Origin: Paenibacillus sanguinis 2301083 = DSM 16941
GTDB taxonomy: Bacteria; Bacillota; Bacilli; Paenibacillales; Paenibacillaceae
NCBI RefSeq assembly: GCF_000374825.1
Contig: NZ_KB895385.1
Coordinates: 114,619 to 178,618, forward strand
Direction: 5' to 3'
DNA length: 64,000 nucleotides
A program made the translations under genes and the position numbers. This document shows positions 9,041-18,826 of this stretch, piece by piece. The notes beneath the pieces were generated by a model, which was given only the letters and a program-made list of their open reading frames with translations, made no database searches and was not told the DNA's origin. The first letter of the stretch is position 1. Each line of letters begins with the position of its first letter.

Positions 9041-9955
9041 TTATAGCCGATCCTTCACCGCTTGCTCGTTAGCGGCTTTAAAAAACTTGAAAGCATATGT
9101 CTTGCTCGCTCCTGGTGCCAAGATCAGGCTCGTGTTGGGCAAGTAGCCCCGGTTCGTGCTCTTGATGACATTGGAGTGGATGTAGAACACCGTCAGTCCT
9201 TCTGGCCAGCCGCCTTGGTCGGCTGCCCACATGCTGCCCGGATGCTCTTCAACCCGCCAGTTGTCCATATATTCAAACCCGGCTCCGGTCGTGCTATCCG
9301 GTACCATAAGCAGCGTATTGCCAATGCCGCTTGGACGTTGAACAGTAATATAGGAGTTGTTGTTGGCTACGTTGGAGTGAGTTACGACCCGAGACTCGTA
9401 AATTTGCTCGTTCCCTCCAGCTGACCAATATTCATTGAAAGGCAGAGGCAGTCCGAAATCGCCGATCTCCAGCGTTTGATTGCTGGTGTTGGTGACAGTG
9501 ATCTCCCAGCGCAGGTGGTTGTTTTGCAAAGAGTAAGCCTCGTTCACCCGGAAGTTGCGAATCCCCTCCGCATGGCTGGAATTCTCATACGTAATATTGA
9601 CCGTATTCCCGGATTGGCTTTGTGTCCGTCCATCTGCAGAGCGGTTGGTCCATGCCGTTGTCCAAGCCCCGTTATTCAGACGGTACTTGAACATCAATTC
9701 CCCCAACCACTGGTGATCAGACGTATTTTGCTGCGGTGCGTTGGTAGCATTCATCACGTAGTTGGTCGGAAAGCTATCCCCGACAATCTGCAAGCTGGTG
9801 ATTTCTCCGTGATCTCCGGTAGTAACCTGAAAATCGCCGTTGGACAATGTATAGGCGGAAGCCGCCTTCGGTAATGCGATAACCAGCGTACTTGCCACAA
9901 ATAAGCCAACTAGCCATTTCACAGGTCTTGACAACGTCCTTCCTTGCCCCATCAT
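9041..9955 (-). CDS. DUF5695 secreted protein, N-terminal part (304 aa)
   Basis: Starts with a signal peptide (basic MMGQGRTLSRPVK, a hydrophobic core, and AASA before YTLSNGDF). The rest is a beta-rich region like the N-terminal supersandwich of large secreted glycoside-active enzymes (HLRWEITVTNTSNQ, IGDFGLPLPFNEYW). The reading stops at a TAA (9041-9043) after VKDRL; the next codons in the same frame lead straight into the 960-residue part. A single base change from a Tyr codon (TAC or TAT) would explain the stop. A promoter with a cre site lies upstream at 10121-10148, giving a leader of about 160 bases. Confidence 0.8.
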   Translation of the reverse strand: MMGQGRTLSRPVKWLVGLFVASTLVIALPKAASAYTLSNGDFQVTTGDHGEITSLQIVGDSFPTNYVMNATNAPQQNTSDHQWLGELMFKYRLNNGAWTTAWTNRSADGRTQSQSGNTVNITYENSSHAEGIRNFRVNEAYSLQNNHLRWEITVTNTSNQTLEIGDFGLPLPFNEYWSAGGNEQIYESRVVTHSNVANNNSYITVQRPSGIGNTLLMVPDSTTGAGFEYMDNWRVEEHPGSMWAADQGGWPEGLTVFYIHSNVIKSTNRGYLPNTSLILAPGASKTYAFKFFKAANEQAVKDRL

Positions 9956-10120
9956 TCGCCGCCTCCTTCTTTGATTCAGGAATAGTCAGAACAGCCCCTC
10001 TTCACCAATCCGGGTTCCATTTGTATGCTCGTCCCCTCTCCGCTGCTTGCCCGAAAAACAACTCACCTCCCTTTAACTAGATTTCTCATCTCTCATCTGC
10101 CTGAATTTTATGTTATTTTC

Positions 10121-10148
10121 ATTATAATGTAAACGTTGTCAATGTAAA
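10121..10148 (-). promoter_or_regulatory. SigA promoter with embedded cre site
   Basis: Minus-strand -35 TTTACA (10143-10148) and perfect -10 TATAAT (10121-10126) are 16 bases apart. The spacer holds TGACAACGTTTACA (10128-10141), which fits the CcpA cre consensus TGWNANCGNTNWCA at every fixed position. A CcpA or LacI-family repressor there would block polymerase, so the DUF5695 gene is probably catabolite-repressed. The rest of the 9956-10340 gap has no gene; TGTAAC near 10294 could belong to an ECF promoter of the sigma gene. Confidence 0.7.
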
Positions 10149-10340
10149 ACTATGAATTTTTCATATAAATTAACATTTTATAGATTCCTGTTTCGTAAAG
10201 AGCTTCATGAACTGGTCCGCTGGTGGCTTTTCTTCGTGAGTCTATGTCAGACTGGATAAAATGGCCACCCAATTTTTTTCTATTTCATTTGTAACGAAAG
10301 TTTAGTTTTATAGATATATAGTGTGAGAGGGGGTGAACTA

Positions 10341-10820
10341 ATGGCGAAGGATTTGGAAGAAATCTATAAAAATCATGCTAACAGCGTCTACAGATATTTA
10401 CTCAGTTTGACTCATGATGATGACTGGGCTGAGGAACTTACGGAGGAGACATTTTACCGGGCTGTTTATTCCATTGATACTTATGATGGCTCTTGCCAAA
10501 TCAGAGTTTGGCTATGCCAAATTGCCAAGCATATTTGGTATCAGGAGCTGGCCAAGAAAACAAAGCAAGCCCATCATGAGCTTCACGAGGATATTCCTTC
10601 GCCGTCTAAATCCCCGGAGGAAGCCGCACTGTTCCAGAGTCACAAGATGGATTTGTACAAGGCTATTCATCAACTAAGCGAGCCGATGCGTGAGGTTGTA
10701 CATATGCGGATATCCGGTGAATTTTCATTTGCCGAGATCGGTGAAATTTTGGGCAAAAGCGAAAATTGGGCACGGGTGAACTTCTACCGGGCCAAACAAA
10801 AACTTATGGAGGTGCTCTAA
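10341..10820 (+). CDS. ECF-family RNA polymerase sigma factor (159 aa)
   Basis: Region 2 is at residues ~5-70 (LEEIYKNHANSVYRYLLSL, WAEELTEETFYRAV, and a recognition segment with WLCQIAKHIWYQE). Region 4 is at ~105-155, with helix-turn-helix FAEIGEILGKSENWARVNF. Length suits a minimal ECF factor. The ATG at 10341 sits after GAGAGGGGGTGA; a GTG at 10323 would lack a ribosome site. Its stop overlaps the next start as TAATG, pairing it with a zinc-finger anti-sigma factor. The regulon is unknown. Confidence 0.92.
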   Translation: MAKDLEEIYKNHANSVYRYLLSLTHDDDWAEELTEETFYRAVYSIDTYDGSCQIRVWLCQIAKHIWYQELAKKTKQAHHELHEDIPSPSKSPEEAALFQSHKMDLYKAIHQLSEPMREVVHMRISGEFSFAEIGEILGKSENWARVNFYRAKQKLMEVL

Positions 10821-11428
10821 TGCTTAAATGTCATGTTGTTCAGGATTTATTACCTAGTTATATAGACGGCTTGGTGAGCAAAGAGACGGAGGCGGAAATT
10901 CAGCAGCATTTGCAGGAATGCCAAGCCTGCCAGGCTATTTATACTAAAATGTCCACCCCCACAACAGCCGCCCCCTCTAAAGAAGCTCACCGCGAAATCG
11001 ACTTTCTCAAGAAAATCAGGAGGAAGATTACGGGGAAATTACTTTTGGGTGCTGCCGGCATCGTCCTGGTTCTTGCTGTAGCGGCTTACTTCATCGCAAT
11101 AGGCTCACCTGTAAGTCAAAATCAACTGGTTTATAAGACTCAGGTTGAAGGAGACCTTTGGCAGCTTGATTTGGAGTTAACCAATAACAAGGCCTTGCTC
11201 GTACGGACCGAATCCCTCTATGGTGAAGCTAATGCGGATGGCATCCGCCCGGTGATTGGCAAGATTCTTAAGCCGTATCAACTCGTGCCCTCTCCCCTTC
11301 TCGAAGCCGAGAATAAGTCGTTTTTGTATGGTACCCAACTGGACAATTTCGAGCGGGAGGATTATAAAATTATTTTACGGCTCGACGATGGTGATATTAC
11401 GTTCACCGGGGATAATCTCAATCCTTAA
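10820..11428 (+). CDS. Anti-sigma factor, zinc-finger (ZAS) type (202 aa)
   Basis: The N-terminal ZAS-like domain has the spaced motif H-x3-C-x2-C in LQECQACQAIY, preceded by an earlier Cys/His pair (CHVVQDLLPSYIDG). A single membrane segment follows at ~75-98 (LLLGAAGIVLVLAVAAYFIAI), then ~100 extracellular residues. This is the standard layout for holding an ECF factor at the membrane until a signal arrives. The one-base overlap with the sigma gene means coupled translation. The outer domain is not recognised, so the signal cannot be named. Confidence 0.88.
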   Translation: MLKCHVVQDLLPSYIDGLVSKETEAEIQQHLQECQACQAIYTKMSTPTTAAPSKEAHREIDFLKKIRRKITGKLLLGAAGIVLVLAVAAYFIAIGSPVSQNQLVYKTQVEGDLWQLDLELTNNKALLVRTESLYGEANADGIRPVIGKILKPYQLVPSPLLEAENKSFLYGTQLDNFEREDYKIILRLDDGDITFTGDNLNP

Positions 11429-11490
11429 AGATGGCTAGCACTAGTGTAGTGTCCAAGGTCGATGTATAATAAGGGCTCCAAACTAAAATC

Positions 11491-11616
11491 AGTGGTTGAC
11501 GTTTGGGCGAAGGGGAGACTGCGCGTTCGTAAAGAAATTCATTCACAAAGGCGACCGCTCCGTTTTTCCAGAACCCCTACGACCCTCCGCTGCATAGGGG
11601 CCTGCTGTCAACCACT
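11491..11616. repeat. Short element bounded by a 10-bp inverted repeat
   Basis: AGTGGTTGAC (11491-11500) and GTCAACCACT (11607-11616) are exact inverted copies enclosing about 106 bases of non-coding sequence between the anti-sigma gene and the phosphotransferase gene. No open reading frame of note is inside. It could be a MITE-like remnant or a dispersed intergenic repeat; no target duplication was recognised. Confidence 0.35.
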
Positions 11617-11682
11617 AGTCTTAAGATAGAGCCATTTGTTTGGTTTATTAGCAGAAATGTTACCAAGGAGTTGGACCCACCG

Positions 11683-12678
11683 ATGACTACGCTCCACCCT
11701 GACTATATTCCAGCCATTCTTGAAGCCTATTCGCTTCCTCCTGGCCTTGGAGTCGAGGAGCGCGACAGCGGCATGAATAATACAACGCGGTATGTGCTGC
11801 TTCCGGACGAAGAGGTTCGGGTGCTGCGTATCTATGAAAATCACCGTTCAACGGAAAAGCTTGCGGTTGAACACGAGCTGTTGCGGCTGCTCGCGGAGCA
11901 GGAACTGCCTTTTGCCATACCTTGCCCGCTGCGCACCCGGGAAGGCGGCACCTGGACCATCGCTCCGGACGGCAAGCTTGCCGCGCTGTTCACTTACCTG
12001 TCCGGGGCGAAGCCCACACCGGAACAGCACCACCTGGCTTATGCCTATGGCCTCGCCACAGGCCAGCTTACGCAGGCCATGGAGGGACTGCGGCTTCAAG
12101 CCGCCCCCGCCTACCCGCCCTATGACGAATTGCTGGGCGGACACACAGCAGAGGCGGCGGAAAGCGCCCGCCGCCTCTATCATGCCGACCCCGCCCTCGC
12201 TTCGCTTGCCGGGGAGGCGAACTTTCTGCTGGACATTTGGGTCTCCTTGTCCAGCCGGGCCGAATCCATCCGCCATTTGGAGCGGCAATGGATTCATGGG
12301 GATTTCTCCCACGCCAATGTGCTCATGGACGGTGGGGCCGTCAGTGCGGTGCTCGACTTCGAGTTCGCCACCCATGACCTCCGGGCGATGGAATTGGCCG
12401 TAGTCCTGGCCGAGCAGCTATCTGCACCTGGCGGACTTTCCAGACGCGTAGTGCTGGATATGCTGGCCGGGTACCGTCAGGCCAGTCAGCTTACAACGGA
12501 TGAATGGGCCTGTCTTCCCGAGCTGCTTCAACTCCGCAAGCTTGATGTCCTCCTGCATTTCCTTAACCGCTATGAAGCCGGGCTGGACCCGGTAGCGATC
12601 TTAGTGGACCAAACGCGCAAATCCGCAGCCGTCTGCCAATTTATCAGCACGGAAGCGGATTGGATTCGCAGCGTCTAA
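11683..12678 (+). CDS. APH-like phosphotransferase / homoserine-kinase-like protein (331 aa)
   Basis: Aminoglycoside-phosphotransferase/choline-kinase fold. The catalytic loop is WIHGDFSHANVLMD (HGD near residue 206, then Asn) and the metal-binding Asp is in AVLDFEFA. N-terminally, RVLRIYENHRS with a nearby EHELLRLL supplies the ATP-binding Lys/Arg-Glu pair. The family ranges from homoserine and methylthioribose kinases to antibiotic kinases; nothing here fixes the substrate. The ATG at 11683, 12 bases after AAGGAG, is preferred to the TTG at 11671 that touches it. It is a single gene convergent with the nitroreductase gene. Confidence 0.82.
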   Translation: MTTLHPDYIPAILEAYSLPPGLGVEERDSGMNNTTRYVLLPDEEVRVLRIYENHRSTEKLAVEHELLRLLAEQELPFAIPCPLRTREGGTWTIAPDGKLAALFTYLSGAKPTPEQHHLAYAYGLATGQLTQAMEGLRLQAAPAYPPYDELLGGHTAEAAESARRLYHADPALASLAGEANFLLDIWVSLSSRAESIRHLERQWIHGDFSHANVLMDGGAVSAVLDFEFATHDLRAMELAVVLAEQLSAPGGLSRRVVLDMLAGYRQASQLTTDEWACLPELLQLRKLDVLLHFLNRYEAGLDPVAILVDQTRKSAAVCQFISTEADWIRSV

Positions 12679-12683
12679 AGCCT

Positions 12684-13250
12684 CTATTCGGAGAACTCCG
12701 TCAGCAATTCTTCCACTGGAGTTCTCCTTTTCGGCTTGGGTGCTTTATCGAAGTAACCGAGATGCAAAGTTCCCACGATGCGCTCATGGGGCTGCACCCC
12801 GACTTGTTGATGAAAGGAAGGGTCCCAGTTCCACTCATTGGTCTTCCAGACTACCCCCACCTGTCGTTCCCATGCCAGCAATTGGATATTCTGAATCAAG
12901 GCCGAAGCCGCTCCAAAGGCGTCCTCCCCATATTTTTGACGGGAATCAGCTTCAATGACCACCAGCAGATGGGCCTGCATCAGCTCGCAGTATTGCCTGA
13001 ATGCCCAATCACTCCAGCGTTCCGCAAGCTCGGACGAATACGTTCCAATCACGGCTTTTGCAAAGCGTTTTCGGGCATCCCCGGTGAACAGGATGAATCG
13101 CCACGGCTCCTTCCTGCCGTGAAATGGCGCCCAAACAGCATCTCGCAATATACCGAGAATAACCTCTCGCTCCAGTGGCTGGCCGTTAAAATCCCGAACG
13201 GTTCTTCGCTCCCTAATGATGGATACTATGTCCTTCTCCTTACCTGCCAT
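12684..13250 (-). CDS. Nitroreductase-family flavoprotein (188 aa)
   Basis: FMN-dependent nitroreductase fold: the N-terminal IRERRTVRDFNGQPL supplies the phosphate-binding Arg residues, AVWAPFHGRKEPWRF is the substrate/FMN loop, and the C-terminal IVGTLHLGYFD is typical. Such enzymes reduce nitro compounds, quinones or flavins with NAD(P)H. It starts six bases after the stop of the siderophore-binding lipoprotein gene, so the two are probably co-transcribed under the Fur box at 14298. A role in reductive iron release is possible but inferred only from position. Confidence 0.88.
   Translation of the reverse strand: MAGKEKDIVSIIRERRTVRDFNGQPLEREVILGILRDAVWAPFHGRKEPWRFILFTGDARKRFAKAVIGTYSSELAERWSDWAFRQYCELMQAHLLVVIEADSRQKYGEDAFGAASALIQNIQLLAWERQVGVVWKTNEWNWDPSFHQQVGVQPHERIVGTLHLGYFDKAPKPKRRTPVEELLTEFSE
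12690..12731 (+). terminator. Terminator between convergent genes
   Basis: GGAGAACTCC and GGAGTTCTCC (arms 12690-12699 and 12718-12727) are followed by TTTT. It lies just after the phosphotransferase stop and inside the last codons of the convergent nitroreductase gene. Confidence 0.6.
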
Positions 13251-13256
13251 CTCCGG

Positions 13257-14276
13257 TTATTTCCCTTCCTCGGGACTTGCCGGAGCCAGCATATCTACCG
13301 CTTCCTTCATCGTCTCCCGAATCGTGACAATATCGGAGCCATAATACTTGTCTGTCTCCAGGAAATGCAGCTTCCCGTTTTTCACTGCATCCAGGCTGTT
13401 CCATAGCCCCGATTCTTTAATCTCTTCAAAGGCTTGGCGATCATCGCCCTCTTCACGTACGATAATGAACAGATGGTCACCCGCAAATTCCGGTAATTTC
13501 TCCATGGAAATTTGCACGGCCGAGCTGTTGGGATTTTGCTCAATTTCAGCGGTCACAGCATCCGGTGCAGGAAGCTGCAAGCTGCTGCGCAGCATATATC
13601 CGGCGAAGTTCCGGTTTAAATAAATACGCAGACGACCCTTCTCCACCCGGAAAATAGACACCGTCTCGTCGCCAATCGCGGTGGTCAAGCGCTCTCGTGC
13701 AGCTTCTGCCTCCTGCTCATATTCGGTAATCCAGGCTTTCGCTTCCTCACTCTTGCCCACCAGTTCAGCCAGTTTGACGAAGATACCATAGATAGGATCC
13801 TGGTCGAAGCTCAGGTAATATACCGGCGCAATCCGAGCGATCTGTTCCATCTGCTCTCGGTAAATCTCCAGGAATACAGTAGGTGCTACAACCAGATCCG
13901 GATCAAGCTCCAGGATTTTCTCCGGGTTAGGCGGGTCACCAATACGGTCCACCCCTTTCATCTGATCCAACGTATAAATGACCTTAAATCCGTTATCCCC
14001 CGAGGCGATCGGCTTGATGCCCAGTGTCAGTAGTTCGGGAGCAAACTCCCCGGCCACAATCCGGGATGGTGTCACGGGAACCTCTACTTTACGGTCCAAG
14101 TCGTCCACGACAGTGCGAGTCTCCGCAGATGTCGAAATCGAGTTTTGCGGGTCATCATTATTTTTTGATGTATTCGCCAATCCGCATCCTGTCGCCAGCA
14201 ATGCCAGTATTAATAGCAGCACCAATAACGTATATCCCGGTTTTCGTTGTAGTTGCAAGTCATGATGCAAATTCAT
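13257..14276 (-). CDS. Iron-siderophore ABC transporter substrate-binding lipoprotein (339 aa)
   Basis: Lipoprotein signal with lipobox LLATGC (Cys31), a Ser/Asn-rich linker, then a FepB/BtuF-type cluster-A binding fold: VDDLDRKVEVPVTPSRIVAG, a long backbone helix around SEEAKAWITEYEQEAEAARERL, and a second lobe ending KLHFLETDKYYGSD. It captures ferric siderophores outside the membrane. A perfect 15-base Fur box lies 21 bases before the start codon, so iron represses it. No permease or ATPase gene lies nearby, so it must share a transporter encoded elsewhere. The adjacent AraC-type regulator carries a similar binding domain. Confidence 0.92.
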   Translation of the reverse strand: MNLHHDLQLQRKPGYTLLVLLLILALLATGCGLANTSKNNDDPQNSISTSAETRTVVDDLDRKVEVPVTPSRIVAGEFAPELLTLGIKPIASGDNGFKVIYTLDQMKGVDRIGDPPNPEKILELDPDLVVAPTVFLEIYREQMEQIARIAPVYYLSFDQDPIYGIFVKLAELVGKSEEAKAWITEYEQEAEAARERLTTAIGDETVSIFRVEKGRLRIYLNRNFAGYMLRSSLQLPAPDAVTAEIEQNPNSSAVQISMEKLPEFAGDHLFIIVREEGDDRQAFEEIKESGLWNSLDAVKNGKLHFLETDKYYGSDIVTIRETMKEAVDMLAPASPEEGK

Positions 14277-14297
14277 CGGACCCTCCCGCTTTTTCTG

Positions 14298-14312
14298 TGA
14301 TAATGATTATCA
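14298..14312 (-). promoter_or_regulatory. Fur box before the siderophore-binding gene
   Basis: TGATAATGATTATCA is a perfect 7-1-7 Fur operator (TGATAATNATTATCA), 21 bases upstream of the lipoprotein start. Confidence 0.92.
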
Positions 14313-14373
14313 ATTTATATTTTAATCATCTCATCAGAACGGCTCCATGGCGAATTCTTGCGTAAGGGATGGA

Positions 14374-15486
14374 TTATTCCGACATACGGCTCCCGGATAA
14401 CAGCCAGCCGGCCGCTTCCTCCATCTGGAAATAAATAGATATAGGATCATAAGCCAGCCAACGGCTGACGTCTAATTCATATACTCGGCCTGAGAGACGA
14501 GCGGGATGAGAACGAAATGAATGGGCGGCCTGCAACTCCCTCCACCGTCGCCGTGCTCCTTCTTCCGGCTGTACCACGACGAACAGATCATCGGCTTCGT
14601 AAAATCCGATTTCTTCTATACTTATGGCACTGGAATGAAAATGAATATTGCATAGACTTTGCAGCAGAATGCGCTCGGGAGGAACCATTTGTAAAGAGCG
14701 ATAGAAGGGATACCCCATATTTTGCATGCCGTAAATTTGCAGCAACGGTTCCCTGACGCGAAGAATCGCTACACAACGCGGCTTCCCGCCCTTCGCATGC
14801 TGCAATCGCAGCATATGACGGCGTTCTTCGTACCCCTTGATCCAATGTGCCGCCTGCGCCTCTTTGCCAAAAAAGTGCGCAAGTTTGAGAAGCTGCCCAT
14901 AAATCGGGTCCTCCAGCACGTCCAAATATACAACCGGGGCAACCTCTGCCAATCCTTGCTCGTGCTGGCGATTCATTGTGATGATGACATCAGGCTTCAG
15001 CGCAGCCAAACGCTGCTTGTCCACCTCCCGTTCCCGGGATAAAGACAGTGGCTCAACATCCTCCATCCATGGCACATATTTACCGATGGCTTTGACATCA
15101 GCCGCAACAGGCCTCACACCAAGCGCCAGGCAATGCCCATAACCATCGAGTGCGACCACGCGAAGCTGGGGCGAGGCCATATAAGCTGAAGGAGCTATGC
15201 CAACCATTTGCTTGAACCTGCGGCTAAAATGGTATGGGTCCTCGAACCCTACGCTGCGGGCAACCTCCATAATGGAAGCGGGCGACTTGGCGAGCAAGGA
15301 TTTCGCCTTCTCCATCCGCAAGCGTGTGATATACTCCTTTGGGCTGGTCCCCGTTTGCTTTTTGAACATCCGCGAGAAATGATCCGGGTGAATGCCCGCA
15401 ATGTCAGCCAGCTCAGAACGGCTAATTGACTCGTTCAAATGATCCTCTATATACGTCATAGCTTGTTGAATATGCCCATTTTTCAT
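14374..15486 (-). CDS. AraC-type regulator fused to a siderophore-binding domain (370 aa)
   Basis: Residues ~5-100 are a two-HTH AraC domain (SRSELADIAGIHPDHFSRMFK and IMEVARSVGFEDPYHFSRRFK). Residues ~108-365 resemble a periplasmic-binding FeuA/FepB fold (LRVVALDGYGHCLALGVRP, ALKPDVIITMNR). This is the architecture of B. subtilis Btr, which senses a siderophore directly and activates its uptake genes, but Btr also has an N-terminal domain before the HTH that is absent here. It lies upstream of the binding-protein gene, its probable target, and has its own near-perfect Fur box. Confidence 0.9.
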   Translation of the reverse strand: MKNGHIQQAMTYIEDHLNESISRSELADIAGIHPDHFSRMFKKQTGTSPKEYITRLRMEKAKSLLAKSPASIMEVARSVGFEDPYHFSRRFKQMVGIAPSAYMASPQLRVVALDGYGHCLALGVRPVAADVKAIGKYVPWMEDVEPLSLSREREVDKQRLAALKPDVIITMNRQHEQGLAEVAPVVYLDVLEDPIYGQLLKLAHFFGKEAQAAHWIKGYEERRHMLRLQHAKGGKPRCVAILRVREPLLQIYGMQNMGYPFYRSLQMVPPERILLQSLCNIHFHSSAISIEEIGFYEADDLFVVVQPEEGARRRWRELQAAHSFRSHPARLSGRVYELDVSRWLAYDPISIYFQMEEAAGWLLSGSRMSE

Positions 15487-15513
15487 GATTGCACCTACCG
15501 TCTTCCATTCATA

Positions 15514-15528
15514 TGAGAATCATTATCA
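15514..15528 (-). promoter_or_regulatory. Fur box before the AraC-type regulator
   Basis: TGAGAATCATTATCA matches the 7-1-7 Fur operator at all but one fixed position and lies 28 bases before the regulator start. Both genes of the iron locus thus appear Fur-controlled. Confidence 0.85.
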
Positions 15529-15579
15529 GTAGAATTATAGCATATTCAAGGCACAGGATTTTCAGCATTTCAAAGGTTC
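15528..15579. repeat. ~52-bp direct repeat, copy A
   Basis: Begins AGTAGAATTATAGCATATTC and continues to AAAGGTTC. Copy B at 17842-17894 is in the same orientation; the first 23 bases differ at one position and the whole is roughly 80-85% identical. The pair brackets the collagen-like gene and its terminator. Confidence 0.7.
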
Positions 15580-15648
15580 AACCACCCACCAGTGGTTTTC
15601 GGTTTCCCACGCTTCGCGTACTCAACTGACTTAAGCCATCAATAAAGC

Positions 15649-15681
15649 GATCTTGATCAAAATAAAATTTTGACCAAGATC
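15649..15681 (-). terminator. Terminator after the collagen-like gene
   Basis: A 15-base stem with one mismatch (GATCTTGATCAAAAT / ATTTTGACCAAGATC) and a 3-base loop lies 47 bases past the stop codon at 15728. The T-run on the minus strand is weak, so termination strength is uncertain. Confidence 0.6.
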
Positions 15682-15727
15682 ATTTAAAATTTTATTTTTT
15701 CCTTTTTAACAATTTACCTAAGATATA

Positions 15728-17701
<1,974 letters not shown>

Positions 17702-17841
17702 GTTTACTACCTCCATCACAATTTGTAATTTCGATACCTATATATTGTATTCAATTATTAAAAATTGCTTTGTGTTCTTTCCTTATTATCTATACATTCA
17801 AAAGAAAGTCCGCATGTTTCTCCACCATCTCCACTTTATGG

Positions 17842-17894
17842 AGTAGACTTATAGCATATTCAAGTTATAGAATTTTCAGTATTTTCAAAGATTC
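17842..17894. repeat. ~52-bp direct repeat, copy B
   Basis: Begins AGTAGACTTATAGCATATTC and ends CAAAGATTC; same orientation as copy A at 15528-15579. It lies upstream of the collagen-like gene, between its promoter region and the next terminator. Confidence 0.7.
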
Positions 17895-17930
17895 TAGCTG
17901 TCGCGTCACATCGTTTATTTCGTAATCAAC

Positions 17931-17967
17931 AAAAAAAGCAAGCTCTCCCAGATCGGAAGTGCTTGCT
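17931..17967 (-). terminator. Terminator after the stalk-domain gene
   Basis: Arms AGCAAGC (17961-17967 read on the minus strand) and GCTTGCT (17937-17943) are followed on the minus strand by a run of T residues. It lies 23 bases beyond the stop codon at 17990. Confidence 0.8.
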
Positions 17968-17989
17968 CCTCTTGTGCTATTTGTTCATC

Positions 17990-18676
17990 TTATTCCTGTG
18001 GATGGTTTCCGTGAATATCCCATTTAGGTCGGGACGGCTCCGGTTCTGGAATTACCGTATCGGGAGTCAATGTAATAAATGACATATCCTCCTCTGGCGT
18101 ATTAGAAATGTCCTTTATAAAAACAATGTTTTCCTCTTGGGAGAACTCAAGAAAGCTTTTTAACACCAGAGCATTGTCTGCCGTTAAAGCCCCATCCTTC
18201 GTCAAGACAAGGTTTCCATATTCCCCTGAATAATCCAGACCATTAAATTCAGAGGTATGGATAAGTACAATTTGCAGGTCCTGTAAGTAATAAACCTTTG
18301 CTCCGGTCGCTTCTCCTACAATACGCAGGGGAACATAGACGCTTCCATTTTCCGCAAATGGAGCTGCCTGCAAGCCTTTCTTTTGACCATTAATGTAGGC
18401 GGATTTGCTGCCAAGTGTAAAGGACACCTTAAGGCCTGCCTTCGTTCCTGTTACCGTCTTCGCCTTAGCGTCATACGCAACGGCGAGCCCAAGCTCATCG
18501 AATATCTTACGGAATGGAACAAAGGTGATACTCCTCTTACTCACAGCACTTACTATAAGTGGCTTCCCATCAACGACTACATCTGTTTTGCCAAGAAATG
18601 CCGAAGCTGTTAAGGGCATTGCTCCAATTGCCATAACCATAGCTATAAAAACCAACAAAACACTTTTCTTTATCAA
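17990..18676 (-). CDS. Secreted protein with copper-amine-oxidase-like stalk domain (228 aa)
   Basis: A signal peptide (MIKKSVLLVFIAMVM... LTASA) precedes a stalk/copper-amine-oxidase N-terminal-like domain of ~100 residues: VDGKPL, FVPFRKIFDELGLAVAYDAK, KTVTGTKAGLKVSFTLGS, YINGQKKGLQAAP and VYVPLRIVGEATGAKVYY. The last ~80 residues are not recognised. In Bacillales these domains occur on many exported cell-surface proteins without oxidase activity. A second protein of the same kind is encoded at 59013-59942. Function is unknown beyond export. Confidence 0.8.
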   Translation of the reverse strand: MIKKSVLLVFIAMVMAIGAMPLTASAFLGKTDVVVDGKPLIVSAVSKRSITFVPFRKIFDELGLAVAYDAKAKTVTGTKAGLKVSFTLGSKSAYINGQKKGLQAAPFAENGSVYVPLRIVGEATGAKVYYLQDLQIVLIHTSEFNGLDYSGEYGNLVLTKDGALTADNALVLKSFLEFSQEENIVFIKDISNTPEEDMSFITLTPDTVIPEPEPSRPKWDIHGNHPQE

Positions 18677-18751
18677 AATATTCCCTCCTTAGCAATATAC
18701 CAAGGAATATCTTATCATATATTCTCTGGAAAACGGGAAAATTCGTGAGCA

Positions 18752-18802
18752 TTGACGTCTGTATCACACCGTATTATACTGTATTTGTATATACAATACA
18801 GT
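18752..18802 (+). promoter_or_regulatory. Promoter and palindromic operator of the GntR gene
   Basis: TTGACG (18752-18757) and TATACT (18775-18780) are 17 bases apart. From inside the -10 box to 18802 runs a near-perfect palindrome with arms ACTGTATT and AATACAGT around GTATATAC, as used by YtrA-subfamily GntR repressors. Binding there would block the promoter, so the regulator probably represses itself and the genes after it. Confidence 0.8.
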
Positions 18803-18826
18803 TACTCGCGAAATGGTGGTGTCAGC

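Noticed and set aside
6095..9874. Many plus-strand frames of 60-145 codons opposite the DUF5695 gene
   Set aside because: All are complementary to a clear coding sequence, without ribosome sites or recognisable domains.
17744..17751. SigE-like -10 box before the collagen-like gene
   Set aside because: AATACAAT resembles CATACANT but no matching -35 at the right distance was found, so sporulation control is left as family-based inference.
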